From Betaproteobacteria bacterium (GTDB lineage: Bacteria > Pseudomonadota > Gammaproteobacteria > Burkholderiales > SG8-39): a stretch of DNA of 5,393 bases. This document shows, piece by piece, positions 1 to 5,393 of the stretch. The notes under the pieces are model-generated. The model was not told where the DNA came from and searched no databases. It worked only from the letters and a program-made list of their open reading frames with translations. Each line of letters starts with the position of its first letter. The first letter of the stretch is position 1. The DNA lies in assembly GCA_007280315.1 (NCBI GenBank), contig QYQC01000003.1, forward strand, positions 1 to 5,393, read 5' to 3'. Position numbers and translations under genes: made by a program.

Positions 1-1
1 C

Positions 2-79
2 ACTGCGCTGCTGGCGGAAAGGACCTGACTGGAACTCACTCGCCTGTGCCGCAAGCTGGAGGATCCCGAACTCCGTTAA
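2..79 (+). pseudogene. C-terminal end of an NtrX-like response regulator, interrupted by in-frame TGA
   Basis: Read from base 2, this stretch gives TALLAERT, then TGA (26-28), then LELTRLCRKLEDPELR and TAA (77-79). The recognition-helix end of NtrX-family Fis-type helix-turn-helix domains typically reads like AER-x-GLERTHLYRKL. The match is in register across the TGA: the stop replaces the conserved Gly, and Arg, His and Tyr of the motif appear as Leu, Arg and Cys. Each difference is explained by one base change (GGA to TGA, CGC to CTC, CAC to CGC, TAC to TGC). NtrX is the DNA-binding partner of the NtrY sensor kinase, a two-component pair tied to nitrogen and redox control. The TAA lies two bases before the trkA ATG, as expected for adjacent operon genes. 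Either the gene is decaying, or it ends at 28 without its recognition helix, or the sequence has errors here. Only the tail is in the window, so the family call is tentative. Confidence 0.45.
58..63 (+). promoter_or_regulatory. Possible distant Shine-Dalgarno for trkA
   Basis: GGAGGA is the only purine-rich SD-like sequence upstream of trkA. It ends 18 bases before the ATG at 82, much farther than the usual 5-10. A GTG at 46 lies upstream of it, so it cannot serve that start. A short GGAG...CTCC inverted repeat (58-61 with 71-74) could shorten the effective distance by forming a hairpin, but this is speculative. Coupling to the upstream frame ending at 79 is another possibility. Confidence 0.25.
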
Positions 80-81
80 CC

Positions 82-1509
82 ATGAAAATAGTCATCCTCG
101 GTGCCGGCCAGGTCGGTGCCTCCGTGGCCGAGGCCCTGGCTTCGGAGGTGAACGACGTAACGGTCGTGGACCAGAGCGGCCCCTGCCTGGCGCAACTGGC
201 CGACCGCCTGGACGTACGCACGGTGACCGGCAACGCCGCGCTGCCCTCGGTGCTCAAGAGCGCCGGCATCGAGGATGCCGAAATGCTGGTGGCGGTGACG
301 CAGTCCGACCAGACCAATCTGGTGGCCTGCAAGATTGCCAGGCACCTGTTCAATGTTCCGACCCGCATTGCCCGCCTGCGCGGGGCGGACTTTCTGACCA
401 GTGAAGCCTTGCTTGCCGACGACATGTTTTCGGTCAGCCATGCCATGTGTCCGGAGCGGGACGTTACTGACTACATCTGCCGGCTGGTAGAGTTTCCCGA
501 AGCGTTGCAAGTGCTCGAATTCGGGAATGGCCAGGCGACACTGGTCTGTGTGCGCGCCTATGAAGGGGGCTTGCTGGTCGGCAAGGAGATCCAGTCGATG
601 CGCGAGCACCTGCCGCGCGGCGTCGATGCCCGCATCGTGGCCATCTTTCGCGAGCATCAGCCCGTCGACCCCACCGGTAGGACGGTGATCGAGGCCGGCG
701 ACGAGGTATTTCTGCTTGCTGCCACGCCAAATATCCGTCTTGTACTGGGCGAGCTGAGGCGCATCCAGCAACCGGTAAAGCGGATCATGATTGCGGGCGG
801 CGGCAACATCGGCGCCCGTGTTGCCGCTGCGCTGGAGAAGGATTACGAGGTCAAGGTGATCGAATGCGACGCGCGCCGCGCCGAAACAATCGCCACCCGT
901 TTCAGGGACACCCTGGTGCTCTGCGGCGAGGCGACCGACGAGAATGTACTGGCGCAGGAAAACATCGACGAGATGGACATGTTCCTGGCCCTGACCAACG
1001 ACGATGAAGACAACATCATGGCAGCGTCGCTGGCCAAGCGATTGGGCTGCACGCGGGTGCTGGCGCTGATCAATCGGCGCGCCTATGCCGACATGGTGCA
1101 GGGCGGACCGATCGACATCGGCATTTCACCGGCCCAGATATCCATTGGCGCCCTGCTGGCCTTTGTGCGGCACGGCGATGTGGCGCGGGTGCATAGCCTG
1201 CGCCGCGGCGCGGCCGAGGCGCTGGAACTGATCGTGCATGGCGATCGCAACAACTCCAAGGTGGTCGGCCGCCGTATCGATGAACTGCCGGTGATCAAGG
1301 GCGCGCATATCGGCGCCATCCTGCGCAAGGGTGCGCCACGGGAGATTTTGCAGGACAACATGGCGGTAACGGTGTCGGGCGACGAGGTCATCATTCCCCA
1401 TCACGACACGGTGATCGAGGCCGATGACCATGTGGTGGTGTTCTGTACCCGCAAGACGCAGATACCCCAGGTCGAAAGGTTGTTCCAGGTCAGCGCCGGT
1501 TTTTTCTGA
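82..1509 (+). CDS. trkA: Trk system potassium uptake regulatory protein TrkA
   Basis: TrkA is the peripheral cytoplasmic subunit of the Trk potassium importer. It binds NAD(H) and other nucleotides, assembles under the TrkH pore and gates it. The product is 475 residues, close to the 458 of E. coli TrkA, and has the typical duplicated layout of two RCK_N (Rossmann) plus RCK_C units. The first nucleotide-binding loop is GAGQVG at residues 7-12, with the acidic end of strand 2 at D30. The second is GGGNIG at 239-244, with E261 as the matching acid. The RCK_C regions are about 140-225 and 385-470. I chose the ATG at 82 because the protein then begins MKIVILGAGQVG, as in known TrkA proteins. The in-frame GTG at 46 would add 12 unrelated residues that overlap the upstream gene's tail. 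trkH starts 10 bases after the stop, so the two are very likely co-transcribed. No frameshift or missing motif is visible. Confidence 0.95.
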   Translation: MKIVILGAGQVGASVAEALASEVNDVTVVDQSGPCLAQLADRLDVRTVTGNAALPSVLKSAGIEDAEMLVAVTQSDQTNLVACKIARHLFNVPTRIARLRGADFLTSEALLADDMFSVSHAMCPERDVTDYICRLVEFPEALQVLEFGNGQATLVCVRAYEGGLLVGKEIQSMREHLPRGVDARIVAIFREHQPVDPTGRTVIEAGDEVFLLAATPNIRLVLGELRRIQQPVKRIMIAGGGNIGARVAAALEKDYEVKVIECDARRAETIATRFRDTLVLCGEATDENVLAQENIDEMDMFLALTNDDEDNIMAASLAKRLGCTRVLALINRRAYADMVQGGPIDIGISPAQISIGALLAFVRHGDVARVHSLRRGAAEALELIVHGDRNNSKVVGRRIDELPVIKGAHIGAILRKGAPREILQDNMAVTVSGDEVIIPHHDTVIEADDHVVVFCTRKTQIPQVERLFQVSAGFF

Positions 1510-1519
1510 GCGGCAAATA

Positions 1520-2974
1520 GTGGAACGTTACTATCCGGTGGTTCGCGTGTTCGGCCTGTTGCTGGTCTGCTTTGCGTTGACCCTGCTGGTACCGCTGATT
1601 CTTTCGTGGTGGCTGGACGATGGCGCAACTTCGGCCTATGACGAGGCTTTTCTGCTGGCGCTGGCTACCGGCATGGCGCTGTGGTGGCCGGCGAGGAACG
1701 CCAAAGCCGAGTTGAAGGTGCGCGACGGCTTTCTGATGGTGGTGCTGGTGTGGACGCTCCTTCCGGTTTTTGCCGCCATGCCGCTGATGTTTCAACTGGG
1801 GGTTTCGTTTACCGACGCCTATTTCGAGGCGATGTCCGGGCTCACCACCACCGGTTCGACCGTGCTGTCGAATCTCGACACGCTGCCGCCGTCGATCAAC
1901 CTCTGGCGCGGAATGCTGGTCTGGCTGGGCGGCATGGGCCTGATCGTGCTGGCCGTGGCCATCCTGCCTCTGCTCGGCATCGGCGGTCGGCAGATGTTCA
2001 AGGCCGAAACGCCGGGGCCGATGAAGGATTCCCAACTCACGCCGCGCATGACCCAGACCGCCAAGGGCCTGTGGGGCGTTTATGCCACCGTCACCCTGCT
2101 GTGCATCGTCAGTCTGCACTGGGCCGGAATGACCTGGTTCGATGCGGTCATGCATTCGTTCACAACCATGGGTCTGGGAGGCTTCTCCAGTCACGACGCG
2201 AGTTTCGGCTACTGGAACTCACCCGCCATCGAAGCGGTTGTCATCGTCTTTATGCTGCTCGCCGGGATGAACTTCGCGACCATGTTTTTGGCCTTGTACG
2301 GTCGTTCGTTTCAGCCCTATCTGCGCGATCCGGAGGCGCGCTGGTTTCTCGCCGTCACCATTGGCAGCGTGTTCGGCATTGCTTTCTATTTGTGGCTGCA
2401 GGGAAGCTACCCGGATTTTCCGACCGCCCTGCGCTTCGCGGCCTTCAATGTGGTGTCGATTGCCACCACCACCGGTTTCGCCAACACCGACTACAACTTG
2501 TGGCCGTTCTTCGCCCCGCTGTGGATGCTGTTTCTGAGCAGCTTTGCCACCAGCGCCGGCTCCACCGGCGGCGGCATCAAGATGATCCGCGCCATCATTC
2601 TCTACAAGCAGGTGTATCGGGAACTGCTGCGCGCGATGCACCCGAATGTTGTCTGGCCGGTGCGCCTCGGCGACAGCCCGGTGCCGGCAAATATCCTGTT
2701 TGCGGTTCTGGCGTTCGCCTTCATGTACATGACCAGCGTTACCCTGATGACCTTGCTCATGTCGTTCTCCGGCCTCGACGTCGTCACCGCCTTCTCGGCG
2801 GTGGTCGCCAGCATCAACAACACCGGGCCGGGGCTGAACAAGGTCGGCCCTGCGGCCAACTATGCGGTGCTGACCGACTTCCAGACCTGGGTGTGCGCCT
2901 TCGCCATGCTGCTCGGTCGGCTCGAGATATTCACCCTGCTGGTGGTGCTTACGCCGGCCTTCTGGCGACGCTAG
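1520..2974 (+). CDS. trkH: Trk potassium uptake transmembrane protein TrkH
   Basis: TrkH is the inner-membrane, potassium-conducting subunit that works with TrkA. The four pore repeats are visible. Their filter sequences are TTTG (109-112), TTMG (215-218), TTTG (316-319) and NTGPG (434-438), each with the glycine that lines the filter. GSTGGGIK (347-354) marks the flexible intramembrane gating loop after the third filter, and LLGRLEIF (464-471) is the conserved C-terminal motif. Hydrophobic segments include about 11-31, 71-90, 132-154, 187-200, 237-260, 276-293, 391-414 and 456-480. The GTG at 1520 gives 484 residues (E. coli has 483) and starts MERYYPVVRVFG, just before the first membrane helix. 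The ATG at 1424 would add a basic, unrelated leader overlapping trkA by 86 bases and is unlikely. GAG at 1508-1510, overlapping the trkA stop, is a weak SD at suitable distance. The gene looks intact. Confidence 0.94.
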   Translation: MERYYPVVRVFGLLLVCFALTLLVPLILSWWLDDGATSAYDEAFLLALATGMALWWPARNAKAELKVRDGFLMVVLVWTLLPVFAAMPLMFQLGVSFTDAYFEAMSGLTTTGSTVLSNLDTLPPSINLWRGMLVWLGGMGLIVLAVAILPLLGIGGRQMFKAETPGPMKDSQLTPRMTQTAKGLWGVYATVTLLCIVSLHWAGMTWFDAVMHSFTTMGLGGFSSHDASFGYWNSPAIEAVVIVFMLLAGMNFATMFLALYGRSFQPYLRDPEARWFLAVTIGSVFGIAFYLWLQGSYPDFPTALRFAAFNVVSIATTTGFANTDYNLWPFFAPLWMLFLSSFATSAGSTGGGIKMIRAIILYKQVYRELLRAMHPNVVWPVRLGDSPVPANILFAVLAFAFMYMTSVTLMTLLMSFSGLDVVTAFSAVVASINNTGPGLNKVGPAANYAVLTDFQTWVCAFAMLLGRLEIFTLLVVLTPAFWRR

Positions 2975-2983
2975 TGCGATAAT
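2975..2983 (+). promoter_or_regulatory. Possible extended -10 promoter element for hemE
   Basis: TGCGATAAT directly follows the trkH stop codon. It contains GATAAT (5 of 6 matches to TATAAT) preceded by TGN, the extended -10 signature that can work without a good -35. No convincing -35 is seen 15-18 bases upstream, inside the end of trkH. Transcription would begin near 2990, leaving a leader of about 20 bases before the hemE ATG. If real, hemE can be expressed apart from trkAH, although read-through from trkH is also possible because no terminator lies between them. Confidence 0.4.
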
Positions 2984-3012
2984 TCGCTCTTTGCTTCGCT
3001 GGATTGCACCTC

Positions 3013-4119
3013 ATGCCAAACTCGGCCCGTCCCAAGAACGATACTTTATTGCGTGCGCTGCTGCGCGAGCCCGTCGACTACACCCCCGTCTGGCTGATGC
3101 GCCAGGCCGGGCGCTACCTGCCTGAATACTGCGAAACGCGCCGTCGCGCCGGCAGTTTCCTCAACCTGTGCAAAAACCCGCAGCTCGCCTGCGAGGTAAC
3201 GCTGCAACCTTTGGCGCGCTTCGAACTCGATGCGGCGATCCTGTTTTCAGACATTCTCACCGTGCCCGACGCGATGGGCCTCGGCCTGTATTTCGCCGAC
3301 GGCGAAGGTCCGAAGTTCGAGCGCCCGCTGCGCGAAGAATGGGTGATCCGCGGTCTTACCGCCCCGGATCCCAATGTGCACCTGCGCTATGTGATGGATG
3401 CCGTGGCCGAGATCCGCCGCGCGCTGGGCGGGTCGGTGCCGCTGATCGGTTTTTCCGGCAGCCCGTGGACTCTGGCTTGCTATATGGTGGAAGGCGGCTC
3501 GGGCTCCGCGACCGATTACCGCACGGTCAAGACCATGCTCTACGATCGCCCCGATTTGATGCATCACATTCTGACTGTCACCGCCACCGCGGTGACGGAT
3601 TATCTCAATGCCCAGATCGAGTCCGGCGCGCAGGCGGTAATGATTTTTGATTCTTGGGGCGGTGCGTTGTCGCACGCGGCCTATCGCGAATTTTCACTGG
3701 GCTACATGCAGCGCATTCTTGCCGGCCTGAAACGAAGCCATGACGGCCAGCGTGTTCCCAGCATCGTCTTCACCAAAGGTGGCGGCCAGTGGCTGGAGGC
3801 GATTTCCGACATCGGCTGCGATGCGGTCGGTCTCGACTGGACCACCGATCTGGGTGAAGCGCGGCAGCGCGTCGGCGCTCGTGTTGCATTGCAGGGCAAT
3901 CTCGATCCGATGGCCTTGTTCGCGTCCCCCGACAAAGTGGCGGCTGAAGCCCGGCGCGTGCTGGACAGTTTCGGCGGTGATGACGCCGGTGGCAAAATTC
4001 AAGGCGGACACGTGTTCAATCTCGGCCACGGTATTTCGCAATTTACCCCGCCCGAAAACGTCAAGATTCTGGTTGACACGGTACACAGCCACAGCCGGCG
4101 CGGCTCCGCGCGGAGCTGA
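3013..4119 (+). CDS. hemE: Uroporphyrinogen decarboxylase HemE
   Basis: HemE removes the four acetate carboxyl groups of uroporphyrinogen III to form coproporphyrinogen III in haem synthesis. The enzyme is cytoplasmic, usually dimeric, and needs no cofactor. The product is 368 residues; E. coli HemE has 354. Signature 1 is seen as PVWLMRQAGRYLPEY (25-39), including R30 and R34. The catalytic aspartate is D80 in LFSDIL. Signature 2 is GFSGSPWTLACYMVEG (146-161), with Y157 in the active-site position. S214 (in FDSWGG) and H339 (in LGHGI) match the remaining substrate-binding residues known from the human enzyme. I chose ATG 3013 over an in-frame TTG at 3004, because MPNSARPKNDTLLRALL is a normal HemE beginning and the TTG adds only three residues. 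No strong SD is visible; GGA at 3001-3003 is the best candidate. The short Ser/Arg-rich tail (about 358-368) is variable in the family, and here its codons also form the terminator stem. Confidence 0.97.
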   Translation: MPNSARPKNDTLLRALLREPVDYTPVWLMRQAGRYLPEYCETRRRAGSFLNLCKNPQLACEVTLQPLARFELDAAILFSDILTVPDAMGLGLYFADGEGPKFERPLREEWVIRGLTAPDPNVHLRYVMDAVAEIRRALGGSVPLIGFSGSPWTLACYMVEGGSGSATDYRTVKTMLYDRPDLMHHILTVTATAVTDYLNAQIESGAQAVMIFDSWGGALSHAAYREFSLGYMQRILAGLKRSHDGQRVPSIVFTKGGGQWLEAISDIGCDAVGLDWTTDLGEARQRVGARVALQGNLDPMALFASPDKVAAEARRVLDSFGGDDAGGKIQGGHVFNLGHGISQFTPPENVKILVDTVHSHSRRGSARS

Positions 4120-4124
4120 TTTTT
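4101..4124 (+). terminator. Intrinsic terminator overlapping the 3' end of hemE
   Basis: GCTCCGCGCGGAGC (4103-4116) is a perfect palindrome, giving a five-pair stem with a GCGC loop. One G-U and one C-G pair (4102/4117, 4101/4118) can extend it. Five T residues follow at 4120-4124, after the hemE TGA. The stem is therefore made from the last codons of hemE. This separates hemE transcription from priA. The T-tract is short, so termination may be partial. Confidence 0.65.
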
Positions 4125-4129
4125 GGAAG

Positions 4130-4166
4130 CCAACGGGGGCGCGGTTTGCGCTGCTTTCCCCCGTGG
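4130..4166. repeat. Inverted repeat / hairpin downstream of hemE terminator
   Basis: ACGGGGG (4133-4139) pairs with CCCCCGT (4158-4164). CC (4130-4131) pairs with GG (4165-4166) across a single bulged A. The loop is 18 bases. No T-tract follows on the + strand. It lies between the hemE terminator and a second hairpin, so it may protect or help define the hemE 3' end, but no function can be assigned. Confidence 0.5.
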
Positions 4167-4171
4167 AAAAG

Positions 4172-4199
4172 GCCGTCCGGCAAGGCTTGCCGCGACGGC
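4172..4199 (-). terminator. Strong hairpin; terminator-like on the minus strand
   Basis: GCCGTC (4172-4177) pairs with GACGGC (4194-4199), and CGGCAAG (4178-4184) is the reverse complement of CTTGCCG (4186-4192). Only one C (4193) is bulged, giving a nearly continuous stem of about 12 pairs. On the + strand no T-tract follows. On the - strand the hairpin is followed by CTTTTCC (U-tract at 4167-4170), so it would stop leftward transcription. No - strand gene is present in the window. It could instead be a dispersed palindromic (REP-like) element; no second copy is seen here. Confidence 0.45.
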
Positions 4200-4223
4200 A
4201 CGATTTGGCCTCCCGCCGTTGAC

Positions 4224-4232
4224 TTATTCACA
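4224..4232 (+). promoter_or_regulatory. DnaA box (TTATTCACA)
   Basis: TTATTCACA matches the DnaA consensus TTATNCACA at every position. It overlaps a TTGACT hexamer (4219-4224) that resembles a -35 element, but no -10 follows at the right distance. It lies about 155 bases upstream of the three-box cluster, with the AT-rich stretch in between. Confidence 0.6.
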
Positions 4233-4298
4233 GAAATCGGCAAGGCGCCGGAATTCATGCGTTCGACCGGGCCTTTAGCACAGATCACGTATAACCTG

Positions 4299-4332
4299 TT
4301 GTTGTTGAACGGTTTTATTTTGTTCAAATATT
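4299..4332. other. AT-rich segment with TTGAAC-N11-GTTCAA inverted repeat; candidate unwinding element
   Basis: Twenty-six of these 34 bases are A or T, in sharp contrast to the GC-rich surroundings. TTTTATTTT (4313-4321) fits the last nine positions of the E. coli oriC 13-mer consensus (TNTTNTTTT). The flanking TTGAAC (4305-4310) and GTTCAA (4322-4327) form an exact inverted repeat with an 11-base AT-rich spacer. That could be a regulator operator or simply a cruciform-prone element. Position between DnaA boxes suggests a duplex-unwinding site, which is inference. Confidence 0.4.
4305..4332 (+). promoter_or_regulatory. Weak promoter candidate for priA
   Basis: TTGAAC (4305-4310, 4 of 6 to TTGACA) is followed after 16 bases by AATATT (4327-4332, 4 of 6 to TATAAT). 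It would place the DnaA cluster about 50 bases downstream of the start of transcription and leave a leader of roughly 165 bases. The -35 and the spacer coincide with the inverted repeat. The match is modest, and AT-rich DNA yields such hits by chance. Confidence 0.22.
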
Positions 4333-4387
4333 GCGCAGAGAGGCGAAACACCTTGCCGGACGGTCACTTAGGCATTTCCTGCGAGGC

Positions 4388-4422
4388 TTACTCACAAAGT
4401 TATCCACAGATTTTGTGGGTAA
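4388..4422. promoter_or_regulatory. Cluster of three DnaA boxes
   Basis: Three 9-mers lie in 35 bases. TTACTCACA (4388-4396) is one base off TTATNCACA, TTATCCACA (4400-4408) is the perfect consensus, and TGTGGGTAA (4414-4422) is TTACCCACA on the - strand, one base off. Gaps are 3 and 5 bases. The first two point the same way and the third is inverted. The last two boxes can also pair as a nine-pair stem (one G-U) with a five-base loop, followed by T-rich DNA, so an RNA hairpin is an alternative reading. The cluster lies 82 bases upstream of priA, a replication gene, which fits a DnaA-binding role. Confidence 0.6.
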
Positions 4423-4504
4423 GCACTTTTCTCTTTTGCGGCAATAGCTTGAAGGCTTATGCCAAGAACTTGTCGAGCATTGGTTGGCAAGCATCTGACT
4501 CAGC

Positions 4505-5393
4505 ATGAACATCGTCCGCGTCGCCCTCGACTTGCCTTTGCCGAGACTTTTCGATTATCTCGCGCCGGATTCTGACGAAAGCGATATCGGCCGGCGGGTG
4601 AACGTGCCTTTCGGCGCCGGTTCGCGGACCGGAGTGATCATCGCACTGGCTGCGGCGAGCGAGCAGCCGGACGCCAAGCTGAAAGCGGTTGGCGAAATCC
4701 TGCGCGACATGCCGGCACTGCCTGCCGAGTGGTTGGCGCTCTGCGAATTTTGCGCGCGCTACTACCAGACGCCGCTGGGCGAAGTGACTTCGTTTGCCCT
4801 GCCGCCGATGCTGCGGCGCGGCAAGCTGCCGCGCATCAAGAAACCGGCGGTGCCTGCTCCCGGGCCGGCCTCCGCGCCCGAACTGCCGCGGCTGATGGCT
4901 GCCCAGCAAGCGGCGGTGGCAGCCATCGCCGGCATTGCCGGCTTCAACACACTGCTGCTGCACGGTGTCACAGGCAGCGGCAAGACCGAGGTCTATCTGC
5001 GCGCGATCGACGCCGTGCTGGCGCGTGGTGGCCAGGCGCTGATGCTGGTGCCGGAAATCGCCCTCACGCCGCAGCTCGAAGGCCGGGTCGCGGCGCGCTT
5101 TCCTGCCGCCCACATCGTGTGCGCCAACAGCGGCATGGCCGACGCGGCGCGTGCCCGCGGCTTTCTCGAAGCGCTCTCGGGCCGTGCCGAGATCGTGCTC
5201 GGTACCCGGCTGGCGGTGTTCATGCCGCTGCCGCGCCTGCAATTGATCATTGTCGATGAAGAGCACGATGCCTCCTTCAAGCAGCAGGAAGGCCTGCGCT
5301 ATTCGGCGCGCGATGTTGCCATCTGGCGCGCCCATCAGCTGAACATTCCCGTCGTGCTCGGTTCGGCCACGCCCTCGCTGGAAACGTTTCATC
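4505..5393 (+). CDS. priA: Primosomal protein N' (replication restart helicase PriA), N-terminal part
   Basis: PriA is a superfamily 2 ATP-dependent 3'-5' DNA helicase that recognises abandoned forks and loads the primosome. The visible 296 residues are the N-terminal part of a protein usually near 700; the window ends inside the gene. Residues 1-105 form the 3'-DNA-binding domain (MNIVRVALDLPLPRLFDYLAP, ending ALPPMLRRG at 98-106). A short Pro/Ala-rich linker (about 107-128) leads to the helicase. Walker A is GVTGSGKT (154-161, K160), Walker B is DEEH (251-254), followed by SFKQQEGLRYSARD and GSATP (286-290). In E. coli PriA the Walker lysine is K230, so about 70 residues are absent, matching the winged-helix domain. 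The usual LHSG segment reads ANSG (207-210). The start is fixed by an in-frame TGA at 4496-4498. No strong SD is seen. The zinc-binding cysteines would lie beyond the window. Confidence 0.95.
   Translation, partial: MNIVRVALDLPLPRLFDYLAPDSDESDIGRRVNVPFGAGSRTGVIIALAAASEQPDAKLKAVGEILRDMPALPAEWLALCEFCARYYQTPLGEVTSFALPPMLRRGKLPRIKKPAVPAPGPASAPELPRLMAAQQAAVAAIAGIAGFNTLLLHGVTGSGKTEVYLRAIDAVLARGGQALMLVPEIALTPQLEGRVAARFPAAHIVCANSGMADAARARGFLEALSGRAEIVLGTRLAVFMPLPRLQLIIVDEEHDASFKQQEGLRYSARDVAIWRAHQLNIPVVLGSATPSLETFH

Larger units (their letters stand above)
4120..4504. other. 385-base hemE-priA intergenic region
   Basis: No convincing gene is found here. The content from left to right is: the hemE terminator T-tract, two GC-rich hairpins (4130-4166 and 4172-4199), a perfect DnaA-box consensus (4224-4232), an AT-rich segment with an inverted repeat (4299-4332), a three-box DnaA cluster (4388-4422), and about 80 bases leading to priA. 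The base composition falls from GC-rich on the left to AT-rich from about 4270 onward, unlike the coding regions on either side. The gap is long for this compact gene order, which suggests a cis-acting role. Confidence 0.7.

Noticed and set aside
1681..2982. 433-codon + strand frame inside trkH
   Set aside because: It is a frame-shifted shadow of trkH with low-complexity His/Arg-rich translation; the trkH frame has all four pore filters.
4219..4224. TTGACT as a -35 promoter element
   Set aside because: No acceptable -10 hexamer lies 15-19 bases downstream; the region there is GC-rich (around AAGGCGCCG).
4321..4334. IHF binding site near the AT-rich segment
   Set aside because: GTTCAAATATTG resembles the consensus WATCAANNNNTTR but the spacing is off by one and the left half mismatches.
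4061..4351. 96-codon - strand frame over the hemE end and the gap
   Set aside because: It overlaps conserved hemE coding sequence and the terminator hairpins, and its translation shows no recognisable protein features.
4400..4430. Hairpin TTATCCACA/TGTGGGTAA plus T-rich tract as an intrinsic terminator or attenuator
   Set aside because: The stem is AT-rich with a wobble pair, and the T residues are interrupted. Paired DnaA boxes explain the symmetry better.
4146..4508. 120-codon + strand frame filling the hemE-priA gap, its TGA overlapping the priA ATG as ATGA
   Set aside because: It starts at a TTG without SD, runs through hairpins and DnaA boxes, and its translation (rich in Cys, Trp and Ser) resembles no family I recognise. 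The ATGA overlap is probably chance.
4457..5392. Long - strand frame opposite priA
   Set aside because: The + strand encodes clear PriA motifs across the same bases. The antisense translation is His/Arg/Gln-rich, as expected of the shadow of a GC-rich gene.

Overview
The window is a GC-rich piece of a bacterial chromosome with all genes on the + strand. It most resembles a betaproteobacterium, probably near Rhodocyclales (Dechloromonas/Azoarcus-like). That placement is inferred from protein similarity and from the order ntrX-like, trkA, trkH, hemE, priA as I remember it in that group; no search was run.

Layout. Bases 2-79 look like the last codons of an NtrX-type response regulator (Fis-type helix-turn-helix), but the frame carries an in-frame TGA at 26-28. 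trkA (82-1509) and trkH (1520-2974) follow as a tight pair encoding the regulatory and pore subunits of a Trk potassium uptake system. After 38 bases with a possible extended -10 promoter comes hemE (3013-4119, uroporphyrinogen decarboxylase). Its stop codon sits next to an intrinsic terminator whose stem is built from its last codons. A 385-base gap (4120-4504) separates hemE from priA (4505 to the window end, partial), the primosomal replication-restart helicase.

The gap is the most interesting part. Its left third holds two further hairpins directly after the hemE terminator. The middle has a perfect DnaA-box consensus (4224-4232) and a 34-base stretch that is about 76% AT. The right part has three DnaA-box-like 9-mers within 35 bases (4388-4422), one of them the perfect TTATCCACA. 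This is the composition expected of a DnaA-controlled site: a replication origin, a DnaA titration or reactivation locus, or a DnaA-regulated priA promoter. The sequence alone does not say which.

Functionally, potassium uptake, haem synthesis and replication restart are housekeeping roles and need not be co-regulated. The trkA-trkH pair is the only clear functional operon. The terminator after hemE and the long gap make priA an independent transcription unit. The PriA encoded here also appears to lack the winged-helix segment that lies between the 3'-DNA-binding domain and the helicase in E. coli PriA.
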